Shown here piece by piece: positions 1-6,804 of a DNA stretch of 64,000 nucleotides; position 1 is the first letter of the stretch; the number at the start of each line of letters is the position of its first letter. Source of the stretch: Patescibacteria group bacterium. GTDB lineage: Bacteria; Patescibacteria; ABY1; UBA10025; JAHIVO01. The DNA lies in assembly GCA_028718605.1 (NCBI GenBank), contig JAQULM010000001.1, forward strand, positions 1 through 64,000, written 5' to 3'. The notes under the pieces were generated by a model that ran no database searches, was not told the origin of the DNA, and saw only the letters and a list, made by a program, of their open reading frames with translations. A program made the position numbers and the translations under genes.

Positions 1-1073
1 CCCTGTTCTCCAAGCTCATGAGCTCTCTTCTTGTTGGTGAGTAGCTGAATGATCGCATCACTGATGTTATTTGAATTTTCGGGATCAACAAGTAGTCCAG
101 AAATACCGTCTTTTATGGCTTCTGGGACTCCCCCGGAATTTCCACCAATTACAGGCTTGCCAAATAAGTTTGCTTCCAAATATACCATTCCGAACCCTTC
201 AACATCGATAATTTCACCTTCAGAGTTTTTTAAACTTCGAGAGGGCATGATAAAAACGTCACAACAACGATAAAAGTACGGCAATTCATCATCGGATACT
301 TTATCATATAACCGAACTGACGAAGAAAGGCCTAATCGTTGTATCATGTTTTCTATGGTTGGCCGGTATGAACCATCGCCCACGATTACATACAATGCAT
401 TTGGCACTTTTCTGATTACATTGGTTAAACTGCGCAATACCATATCATGTCCCTTGCGCTGGACAATATTTCCGACGGATAAGATAATTTTTTTATTGAT
501 AAAATTATGCCGTTCAATAAAATAGTCAAGATAGTGCTGGTCGACATTAGTATCAATCAATCCTTGCGGGGATGGGTAGACAACTATGGTCCGATCGTTG
601 TGCGCTCCATGAAGTAATGCTTGTTTTTTCGTATATTCGCTATTGGCGATTACTGCTTCGGCATTACGAAGTATGTGTCGAATGAGCATCATTTTCCATT
701 TTGAACGTCTCATTATGACGAGATCTTGCCCGTATACATAGACTATATATGGCAGCCCGTAATGAAGTTTGAATAGTAGTGCAACTGTGCCGATTGGCAA
801 TATTTGGCCTGCCTGCAATATTTGTATATGTTCTTCGCGTACAATCTTTTTAAGTTTATTCATGAGGAGAAGCCATTTAGGCCAAATAAAACGAGAATGG
901 GATAAAATTTTCTTTCTAATAATTTTGTATCGCGCTCGTAGCTTGATATTCGCCTGTTCCGTAAGTACAACAATTTTATCTTCCGGCAAATTCATGCAGA
1001 CATTCCAGAGACTATTGCTTATGCCCCCTTTTAGCGGTGGATAATAAAGACTAATGAGAAGGGATTTTTTCAT
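1..1073 (-). CDS. Glycosyltransferase family 4 (group 1), C-terminus cut by window edge
   Basis: Reading the minus strand from ATG at 1073 gives an open frame of about 357 codons that runs off the left edge, so the C-terminus is missing. The N-terminus (LYYPPLKGGISNSLWNV) has the glycine-rich loop of GT-B glycosyltransferases. The C-terminal half shows SVGNIVQRKGHDMVLRSL, a P(S)RSLKNSEGEIIDVEGFGMVY stretch split here as the acceptor loop, and EANLFGKPVIGGNSGGVPEA, the nucleotide-sugar site with the E-x7-E pattern typical of GT4. It probably adds a sugar to a lipid-linked glycan at the inner membrane face. Its start overlaps the end of the flippase gene by 23 bp, which fits co-transcription with glycan export. 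Donor sugar and linkage cannot be read from the sequence. Confidence 0.88.
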   Translation of the reverse strand, partial: MKKSLLISLYYPPLKGGISNSLWNVCMNLPEDKIVVLTEQANIKLRARYKIIRKKILSHSRFIWPKWLLLMNKLKKIVREEHIQILQAGQILPIGTVALLFKLHYGLPYIVYVYGQDLVIMRRSKWKMMLIRHILRNAEAVIANSEYTKKQALLHGAHNDRTIVVYPSPQGLIDTNVDQHYLDYFIERHNFINKKIILSVGNIVQRKGHDMVLRSLTNVIRKVPNALYVIVGDGSYRPTIENMIQRLGLSSSVRLYDKVSDDELPYFYRCCDVFIMPSRSLKNSEGEIIDVEGFGMVYLEANLFGKPVIGGNSGGVPEAIKDGISGLLVDPENSNNISDAIIQLLTNKKRAHELGEQ

Positions 1074-2553
1074 ACTTTTTTTTAGTAAAAGCCCCCATAA
1101 GTACAAGAATATCCTGCTTTGAGTATCCGCGCAATACGTAGAGTGTGGTCAAATATGCGAGCATGCCAATCGGTACAAGAAGAAAAATTGATACTGTATT
1201 ACGGAAAAACCACAGTAACAAAGCCATACATGCAGAGGAAGTAGCTGATTTCAAAAAAATTCGGAGCAATAAGGCCTTGTTATACGGAGCAATTTTTCCG
1301 ATCCACCATAACCCAAGTAAAAAAAGGACAACCCCGCTAATAAGTGCTGCGAGAGCGGCTCCAGTAAATGAATAACCCTTGATTTGAATAAAGTAAATAT
1401 TTAACAGTAAGTTAACGACAACCGTAATTCCCATGTTTATCGTATTAATTACTTGGCGGTTACACGCATTTAGAAAAGCACCAACCGGAAAATTGCAGAA
1501 AATTACCAGAAGACCAATCATCAGAATTCGCCAAGGTAAAATTGAAGTTTCGTAAACCGTGCCATAAACTTTTAAAATTATTTTATCGGCGAGGATAATG
1601 GCACCGACTGAAATCGGTATTGAGATGATCATCAAGTATTTCATGGCCGTTTGAAATGTAATCGCAAGTTTTTCTTTTGACGAAACATAAAAAGCGCTCA
1701 TCGCAGGAAAAATACTCGCCGCAAAAGCAGAGGGAATAAATTCAAGTGCATAGGTTAGTTTATGAGCTGTCACATACCATCCAACGGCACCTTGGCCTGC
1801 AATCTTAAGCAGCATAAATCTGTCAGTATATGTATACAATTTAACAAAAATTGCCGTAATGGCGAACGGAATGGCAATTTTTAAAAACATTTTCATTACA
1901 TTTATATTCCATGAAGGCCATACCCGGATACCAATTTTTCGGCGAACCATCGAATAAGAAAAAAGGAAATTAAAAACGCTACCAACGACTACTGCAATAA
2001 AGAGTGCCTGCAAACCCCAATTCATTTTTAATGATACAACACCGAAAATAATTGTTAAAAGTTGGGTGATAATCATGCCGATTGCTTCGAATTTCATGTT
2101 TTGCTGCCCCCGAAAAACAGCAAAAAGCGTGAGGGTAAACGTATCGAGTGCTACAATAATTGCGTCAAGATAAAGAATCGTTTTAATCAATGGGCTAAAA
2201 CCAGAAAAGTTTGTGAATATTCCCATGCCAAGAATAATCACGAACGCAAAAACTATTTTTATCCCGAGTACATTCGATAAGTATTCTTGCGTACGTTCCG
2301 GCTTTCGTGAAATTTCACGCACCAAAACGGTACTCAAGCTGAAATCAATTAGAATTAAAAAAATCGGAATTAGCGATTTCGCGGGGTCATACAGACCGAG
2401 ATCGACTGGTCCGATTTGCCTGGCAATATAAATAAAATACAAAAAAGAGAGAATTTTCTGCAGTACGAATGCGGCGGTTAAATATCCCGTATTCTTAAGT
2501 ATCCTCTCTTGTGCGCTGTTCGAATCGTTTTTTCCAACTTCATCTACCACAAT
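1051..2553 (-). CDS. Oligosaccharide flippase (Wzx/MATE-like polysaccharide biosynthesis protein)
   Basis: A polytopic membrane protein of about 500 residues with 12-14 hydrophobic segments. It opens with NTGYLTAAFVLQKILSFLYF and has the early GLYDPAKSLI loop common in the Wzx/RfbX polysaccharide exporters of the MOP superfamily. It would flip lipid-linked glycan units across the cytoplasmic membrane. The frame is open from a GTG at 2586, which overlaps the end of rpsI. I prefer the GTG at 2553, just after the rpsI stop; both starts are possible. The next gene downstream is a GT4 glycosyltransferase overlapping by 23 bp, so this is the start of a glycan module placed directly behind a ribosomal protein operon. 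Confidence 0.85.
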   Translation of the reverse strand: MVVDEVGKNDSNSAQERILKNTGYLTAAFVLQKILSFLYFIYIARQIGPVDLGLYDPAKSLIPIFLILIDFSLSTVLVREISRKPERTQEYLSNVLGIKIVFAFVIILGMGIFTNFSGFSPLIKTILYLDAIIVALDTFTLTLFAVFRGQQNMKFEAIGMIITQLLTIIFGVVSLKMNWGLQALFIAVVVGSVFNFLFSYSMVRRKIGIRVWPSWNINVMKMFLKIAIPFAITAIFVKLYTYTDRFMLLKIAGQGAVGWYVTAHKLTYALEFIPSAFAASIFPAMSAFYVSSKEKLAITFQTAMKYLMIISIPISVGAIILADKIILKVYGTVYETSILPWRILMIGLLVIFCNFPVGAFLNACNRQVINTINMGITVVVNLLLNIYFIQIKGYSFTGAALAALISGVVLFLLGLWWIGKIAPYNKALLLRIFLKSATSSACMALLLWFFRNTVSIFLLVPIGMLAYLTTLYVLRGYSKQDILVLMGAFTKKKYEKIPSH

Positions 2554-2560
2554 TGTAATA

Positions 2561-3115
2561 TTACCTCTTTTGCCATTGTGGTGCACGGCGTGCTTTCTTC
2601 AATCCGTATTTTTTACGTTCCTTGACTCTCGAATCGGTAGTAAGGAGGCTCTGTGCTCTCAACATCGGTTTCAGCGAGCTGTCTGACAAAAATAGTGTAC
2701 GGCTTATTCCCAGCCGAATACTTTCTGCTTGCCCTCGTGGACCGCCACCTATAACCTTAATTTTATACTGTCCCACAGCAGCCTTACCAATTGCTTCAAA
2801 CGGTTGTTTAATGATTTTTTGGTATTCAAAATAAGGAAAATATTCTTCGAGTTTCTTATCGTTAATCACGATGCTAAATGGTTCGCTCGGGTAATGACGA
2901 ACTCTCGCGATCGCTGATTTTCTTCGTCCAACACCAAATATATACGTTAGTTTTTTCCGAATTGGGGGTTTCTCTCCAACTTTCACTACCTCCGCTTTAA
3001 CCGGTTCTTGCGCAGGTTTATGTTTAGTCGGCTGTTTGACACGACGAACAACCTTTTTTCGCACAATTGCTTTTTTCTTTTCGCTCTTAATTTTATCCTT
3101 TTTATTCGAAGGCAT
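2561..3115 (-). CDS. rpsI: 30S ribosomal protein uS9 with basic N-terminal extension
   Basis: Ribosomal protein S9 of the small subunit, whose C-terminal tail reaches the P-site tRNA. The S9 core begins at about residue 58 (YIFGVGRRKSAIARV) and continues with GGGPRGQAESIRLGISR and the terminal KARRAPQWQKR tail ending in Lys-Arg, as usual. The protein is 184 residues because some 57 Lys/Arg/Pro/Val-rich residues precede the core; a standard S9 is about 130. The extension looks disordered and could be an extra rRNA contact. The gene follows rplM by 3 bp and is the last ribosomal gene of the operon; the flippase comes next. Confidence 0.97.
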   Translation of the reverse strand: MPSNKKDKIKSEKKKAIVRKKVVRRVKQPTKHKPAQEPVKAEVVKVGEKPPIRKKLTYIFGVGRRKSAIARVRHYPSEPFSIVINDKKLEEYFPYFEYQKIIKQPFEAIGKAAVGQYKIKVIGGGPRGQAESIRLGISRTLFLSDSSLKPMLRAQSLLTTDSRVKERKKYGLKKARRAPQWQKR

Positions 3116-3118
3116 ATT

Positions 3119-3502
3119 TTATTTAAAAGAAATATTACGAATAATTGAATCCTTAAATTTTGTCCTTGGTATCATGCGCGAAACTACGCGAATAAATAAT
3201 TCCTGGGGATTTTTTTTGAAGAGCTTATCCCAGCTAATAAATTGTTTCTTACCGGGGTAACCGCTCGTGGAAAAATATGACTCACTGATTAATTTCTTCT
3301 CCGATATCTTTACCAAACCAATGTTCTTAACTACTACTTTGACTGAGGGTTGTATATGGTAAGAAAAATTCGGCTTGGTTTTACCGCGAATAATGCTCGC
3401 CACACTTGTAGCAAGCCGACCGATACTTTTACCCTGAGCATCAATTGTATAACTTTCATTTTTTTGTAAGCGAACATTCTTATTCGCTGAATGCGTAGCC
3501 AT
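3119..3502 (-). CDS. rplM: 50S ribosomal protein uL13
   Basis: Ribosomal protein L13, an early-assembly protein of the large subunit. The sequence shows YTIDAQGKSIGRLATSVASI, the classic N-terminal L13 signature with the ARxLGRLAS-like element, then RGKTKPNFSYH and the GYPGKKQFISWDKLF segment. At 127 residues it is slightly shorter than the usual 140-150, with a reduced C-terminus. It sits 2 bp after rplQ and 3 bp before rpsI, the standard rplM-rpsI pairing. Confidence 0.96.
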   Translation of the reverse strand: MATHSANKNVRLQKNESYTIDAQGKSIGRLATSVASIIRGKTKPNFSYHIQPSVKVVVKNIGLVKISEKKLISESYFSTSGYPGKKQFISWDKLFKKNPQELFIRVVSRMIPRTKFKDSIIRNISFK

Positions 3503-3504
3503 TA

Positions 3505-3861
3505 TTATTTTTTATTAAGCATTAGCAATACTTCAGCAGAACCATCACCTTTTCTGAAGCCAAGTTTAATAATCCTGGTATATCCACCTTTTCGATCTTT
3601 GAAAACGGGGCAAATAACTTTTAGTATTTTTTGGGCAATTGCGCGCGAACCTGTTTTTTTGATAAGCTCACGCCGTGAATGAAGCGTATCAGTGCGCCCA
3701 ATGGTAATACAGTTTTCAATGTATGATTTATAAAAATTGGCTTTCGCTTGGGTTGTTTTTATTTTTCCATGCAAGAAAAACGAAGATGCCGCGTTTTTTA
3801 ATAAAGCACTTCTGTGATTCGAACCGCGATCAAGTGTTTTTTTCCTTTTCTGATGGCGCAT
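3505..3861 (-). CDS. rplQ: 50S ribosomal protein bL17
   Basis: Ribosomal protein L17, near the exit-tunnel side of the large subunit. The N-terminal MRHQKRKKTLDRGSNHRSAL is a clear L17 signature (canonical MRHRKxxRKLGRxxxHRxAL). The C-terminal GGYTRIIKLGFRKGDGSAEV is the second conserved block. The length of 118 residues is normal. It begins 5 bp after rpoA ends, the widely conserved rpoA-rplQ order. Confidence 0.97.
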   Translation of the reverse strand: MRHQKRKKTLDRGSNHRSALLKNAASSFFLHGKIKTTQAKANFYKSYIENCITIGRTDTLHSRRELIKKTGSRAIAQKILKVICPVFKDRKGGYTRIIKLGFRKGDGSAEVLLMLNKK

Positions 3862-3866
3862 AACGA

Positions 3867-4721
3867 TTATTTTTCTTTCTTAGGGCGTCCCCGCTTCTTT
3901 TTCGGCTTTTCGGCACCTTCGCCCTTTTCATCCGAATGTGCCAATTCATTACTTTGGGTGGCTTCTTGTGATTGTGGAGGTAATGGCACGTTTTCTTTCT
4001 TTTCTGCTTCAGGCATCGCCGAGCTAAAATCACCCGAGAAAAACTGCCCAAGGCGTATAAAATGATCAGCGAGAATTTGTGATGCCGATAGGATTGCATT
4101 TTCAGGAGTGATCGTGCCATCTGTCAGGATATTGATAATTACGCGATCATAATTTGTCATTTGGCCGACACGCACATTTTCAACTTCATAATTAACGTTC
4201 TTTACTGGGGAGTAGATCGCATCGATTGCTATCGTACCTAATGCCAATTTTTTTGTATCAGTATTTTCAACCGGTACATAGCCGCGTCCTGTTTGTACAG
4301 TTAATTCCATTTCGAGTGAGGAATTCTTGTCTGTTATAGTCGCGATCTCCGCAGACGGATTGACAATCTCAATTTCGCTTGTACATTTAATATCTTTACC
4401 AGTGACCTTTTTATCACCTTTAACTTTAAGCGTAACGGTCGTTTCGTCAACGCTATGCAATTTGAAACGAAGACGCTTGAGATTAAGAATAATTTCAACG
4501 ATATCTTCTTTCACGCCCTGTATCGTCGTAAATTCGTGCGTTACATTCTTAAAACGTACTGCCGTAATCGCGGCGCCAGGAAGCGAGGAAAGTAAAACCC
4601 TGCGAATGGCATTCCCAATTGTCGTCCCATATCCTGGGTAACATGGTTCAATTACGATTTCTGCCTGATTTTCCGATATTTTATTGATTTTATGCTTCTC
4701 CGGCAGTGCTAATGATTCCAT
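3867..4721 (-). CDS. rpoA: DNA-directed RNA polymerase alpha subunit lacking the C-terminal domain
   Basis: Scaffold subunit that dimerises to start RNA polymerase assembly. The N-terminal domain is complete: EPCYPGYGTTIGNAIRRVLL and SSLPGAAITAVRF (dimer and beta contacts), GRGYVPVENTD, and the final NTD helix ILADHFIRLGQFF. After roughly residue 230 the usual C-terminal domain, which binds UP elements and activators, is absent. In its place is an acidic then strongly basic tail ending KKKRGRPKKEK, which looks like an AT-hook (RGRP core). I choose ATG 4721 (284 residues) because family members start just before this LALPEKHKI stretch. A longer frame from 4769 would overlap rpsD by 20 bp. No alternative frame downstream encodes a missing domain. 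Confidence 0.95.
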   Translation of the reverse strand: MESLALPEKHKINKISENQAEIVIEPCYPGYGTTIGNAIRRVLLSSLPGAAITAVRFKNVTHEFTTIQGVKEDIVEIILNLKRLRFKLHSVDETTVTLKVKGDKKVTGKDIKCTSEIEIVNPSAEIATITDKNSSLEMELTVQTGRGYVPVENTDTKKLALGTIAIDAIYSPVKNVNYEVENVRVGQMTNYDRVIINILTDGTITPENAILSASQILADHFIRLGQFFSGDFSSAMPEAEKKENVPLPPQSQEATQSNELAHSDEKGEGAEKPKKKRGRPKKEK

Positions 4722-4749
4722 ACAAATTTGATTATTTAAAAATGAAATT

Positions 4750-5367
4750 CTATCGTGAATAAAACTCAATTATTATTGCTGTATCGAAGCCTTGTTGAAG
4801 CTCGTTTTCCGTTGGTTTGCCGGTAATTGTTGCCTTCAGATTACCGGATTCATTCGAAACTGAAATCCATGACGGAATTCTTTTCTTATCGATTGATTTT
4901 AGGCTGTCCGAGAAGAACGGCTTTTTTAGACTTGACTCATTGATTGAAATGACGTTGCCGGCTTTAACATGATAGGACGGAATATCAATTGTTCGTTTAT
5001 TGACTAAAATATGACCATGGTTAACGATTTGGCGTGCTGCTCTTCGAGTCTTTGCGATTCCAATTCGATATAAGGTATTGTCAAGCCTTGTTTCAAGAAG
5101 AAGCATTACATTTTGGCCAGCATCGCCCTTGCTGTGCTTGGCTTTAATTATATAGTTTCTAAATGTTTTTTCTTGAAGACCATAAAGAAACTTTGCTTTT
5201 TGCTTTTCCCGCAACTGAAGGCCATACTCAGACAATCGTTGAGATTTTTTCGGTCCATGCATCCCGGGACGATATGGACGTTTTACTGCGGGGCATTTCG
5301 GCGAATCACATAACCGAATACCGAATTGCCTACAGAGTTTATGCTTTGGACCAAGGTAGCGACCCAT
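4750..5367 (-). CDS. rpsD: 30S ribosomal protein uS4
   Basis: Ribosomal protein S4, a primary 16S rRNA binder. The N-terminus MGRYLGPKHKLCRQFGIRLC carries Cys12 and Cys20, followed by Cys25 in CDSPKCPAVKR, resembling the zinc-binding form of S4 but with three visible cysteines. The S4 RNA-binding domain follows at about residues 92-155 (LETRLDNTLYRIGIAKTRRA, then IVNHGHILVNKRTIDIPSY). The length of 205 residues is normal. It lies 3 bp after rpsK. In many bacteria S4 is the translational repressor of this operon; nothing in the sequence shows whether that holds here. Confidence 0.97.
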   Translation of the reverse strand: MGRYLGPKHKLCRQFGIRLCDSPKCPAVKRPYRPGMHGPKKSQRLSEYGLQLREKQKAKFLYGLQEKTFRNYIIKAKHSKGDAGQNVMLLLETRLDNTLYRIGIAKTRRAARQIVNHGHILVNKRTIDIPSYHVKAGNVISINESSLKKPFFSDSLKSIDKKRIPSWISVSNESGNLKATITGKPTENELQQGFDTAIIIEFYSR

Positions 5368-5370
5368 ATG

Positions 5371-5778
5371 CTATACTCTCCGTGGTTTTGGGGAACGGCA
5401 ACCATTGTGAGGAATAGGTGTCGTATCCTTAATGCTTAAAACATTAATATTATTTGCATTGAAAGCCCGGATTGCAGCTTCCCTACCAGAGCCAACTCCC
5501 TTGACGAATACATCGACGGATTTGATTCCAAAATCACGTGCGCGGTCGCAGAGATCGCGTACAACAAGTGAAGACGCGTATGGTGTTGCTTTTTTAGGCC
5601 CCTTAAAACCCATATGTCCGGACGAAGACCATACCAACGTATTACCGTTTGGATCAGTCAATGAAATTATGGTGTTATTGTACGTAGCTTGTATGTACGC
5701 ACGCGCATGGGGTACAAACTGCTTCTTCTTAGCTTTTGTTCGAGCGCGTACTTTTGGCTTGGTTGGTTCAACTACCAT
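5371..5778 (-). CDS. rpsK: 30S ribosomal protein uS11
   Basis: Ribosomal protein S11, lining the mRNA exit region of the 30S platform. Diagnostic stretches are ARAYIQATYNNTIISLTDPN, SSGHMGFKGPKKATPYAS and the conserved C-terminal block DTTPIPHNGCRSPKPRRV. The length of 135 residues is standard, with a basic N-terminus. It is followed by rpsD after 3 bp. Confidence 0.97.
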   Translation of the reverse strand: MVVEPTKPKVRARTKAKKKQFVPHARAYIQATYNNTIISLTDPNGNTLVWSSSGHMGFKGPKKATPYASSLVVRDLCDRARDFGIKSVDVFVKGVGSGREAAIRAFNANNINVLSIKDTTPIPHNGCRSPKPRRV

Positions 5779-5789
5779 AAGTATTTTTC

Positions 5790-6182
5790 TTAGGTTTTAT
5801 CAGCAGATTTGCGTCTGCCAGAACCCATTGTTCTTCGTACATTTCCCCGAACTGTCCGAGAATTTGTTTTGGTTCGCTGGCCTCGTGCCGGTAGATTCTT
5901 TGAATGCCGAGTTCCCCGATACGCACCGATTTCTTTTAATCGCTTGATATTCATAAGCACTGCACGTCGCAAATCGCCCTCAACTTTGAAATCACGCTCA
6001 ATAATTTCACGTAAGGTGTTTACCTCGGTTTCGCCAAGATCTTGGGTTTTTTTATTATGATCAATCTGCGCTTTCGATAAAATTTTTCTTGATCGTGAAA
6101 CGCCAATTCCAAAAATGTACGTAAGCGCTATTTCAATTCGTTTGTTCTGCGGCAATGTTACACCTGCGATACGTGCTGGCAT
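5790..6182 (-). CDS. rpsM: 30S ribosomal protein uS13
   Basis: Ribosomal protein S13 of the 30S head, contacting tRNA and the 50S bridge. It starts MPARIAGVTLPQNKRIEIAL (canonical ARIAGVxLPxxKR), has the YIFGIGVSRSRKIL helix-hairpin-helix segment and the RGTRHSKNLPARGQRTKTNS motif, and ends with a basic tail. The length of 130 residues is normal. It follows rpmJ by 6 bp. Confidence 0.97.
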   Translation of the reverse strand: MPARIAGVTLPQNKRIEIALTYIFGIGVSRSRKILSKAQIDHNKKTQDLGETEVNTLREIIERDFKVEGDLRRAVLMNIKRLKEIGAYRGTRHSKNLPARGQRTKTNSRTVRGNVRRTMGSGRRKSADKT

Positions 6183-6188
6183 ACAATA

Positions 6189-6302
6189 TTATCCTTGTCG
6201 TTGCTTATGCTTTGGATTAGAACAAATGACGTGTACACGTTTTTTCCTCCGTATTACTCTGCATTTCGAACACATTGGTTTTACTGAAGCCCGAACTTTC
6301 AT
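6189..6302 (-). CDS. rpmJ: 50S ribosomal protein bL36
   Basis: A 37-codon gene: MKVRASVKPMCSKCRVIRRK, then a second half ending CSNPKHKQRQG. The C-x2-C ... C-x4-H arrangement is the zinc ribbon of the C+ form of L36, the smallest large-subunit protein. It lies between infA (13 bp upstream) and rpsM (6 bp downstream), the standard infA-rpmJ-rpsM order. Confidence 0.97.
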   Translation of the reverse strand: MKVRASVKPMCSKCRVIRRKKRVHVICSNPKHKQRQG

Positions 6303-6315
6303 AAATTCAGAAGCA

Positions 6316-6570
6316 TTATTGACGGTAAATAATTCTCCCCTTACTTAAGTCATATGGGGTCATTTCAATCGTGACGGTATCGCCGGGAAGTATCCGTATA
6401 TGATGTATTCTCATTTTTCCCGACAGATGCGCAAGAACGAAATGATCATTTTCAAGCCGTACTTTAAACGATGCCGCAGGCAATAATTCTTCGACGGTGC
6501 CTGTTACTTCGATGAATCCGCGTTTATTCGGTTTTGCATCAATTTGTTTGGATGCTGGTTTATTTTCCAT
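6316..6570 (-). CDS. infA: Translation initiation factor IF-1
   Basis: IF-1 occupies the A site of the 30S subunit during initiation. The protein is 84 residues with an S1-type OB fold: IEVTGTVEELLPAASFKVRL, VLAHLSGKMRIHHIRILPGD and TPYDLSKGRIIYR are family-defining. An N-terminal extension of about 15 residues precedes the fold. It is the first gene of the ribosomal operon, behind a strong promoter and a leader of about 155 nt. Confidence 0.97.
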   Translation of the reverse strand: MENKPASKQIDAKPNKRGFIEVTGTVEELLPAASFKVRLENDHFVLAHLSGKMRIHHIRILPGDTVTIEMTPYDLSKGRIIYRQ

Positions 6571-6582
6571 TCTCTCTACTAA

Positions 6583-6614
6583 TAAAAAATTCTTGTCTGA
6601 TAGTTGGCAAGAAT
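6583..6614 (-). promoter_or_regulatory. Possible attenuator hairpin in the infA leader
   Basis: On the minus strand ATTCTTG (6614-6608) can pair with CAAGAAT (6595-6589), giving a 7-bp AT-rich stem with a 12-nt loop, followed by six T residues. It lies 13 nt upstream of the infA start codon. The shape is that of a weak intrinsic terminator, so it may attenuate the ribosomal operon. The stem is weak and the reading tentative. Confidence 0.3.
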
Positions 6615-6732
6615 CAAGGCCTGAATGAAGAGATTTCGCTCATTACCTTTGATTTGAGTGTCTTGCCTAATGCTTGAGGACGGTATACGGCGTTTAAAGA
6701 TGCAAAGGATATTTGAATTTGTACGTATAGAT

Positions 6733-6760
6733 AGTATACAATGCCGAAAAATTTTGTCAA
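6733..6760 (-). promoter_or_regulatory. Sigma-70-type promoter of the infA/ribosomal operon
   Basis: On the minus strand TTGACA (6760-6755) is followed after 16 bp by TATACT (6738-6733). The predicted start near 6726 leaves an untranslated leader of about 155 nt before infA, unusually long for this compact genome. Confidence 0.8.
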
Positions 6761-6804
6761 TTACTTTCAACTATAAATAATAAAGCCTCACTTTTTCAGC
6801 TAAT

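Noticed and set aside
3830..4120. Alternative frame over the rpoA 3' end, examined as a possible frameshifted alpha C-terminal domain
   Set aside because: Its translation is basic and unstructured and shows no helix-hairpin-helix typical of alpha-CTD.
6579..6770. 63-codon frame upstream of infA
   Set aside because: It contains the promoter and leader of the ribosomal operon and has no recognisable protein features.
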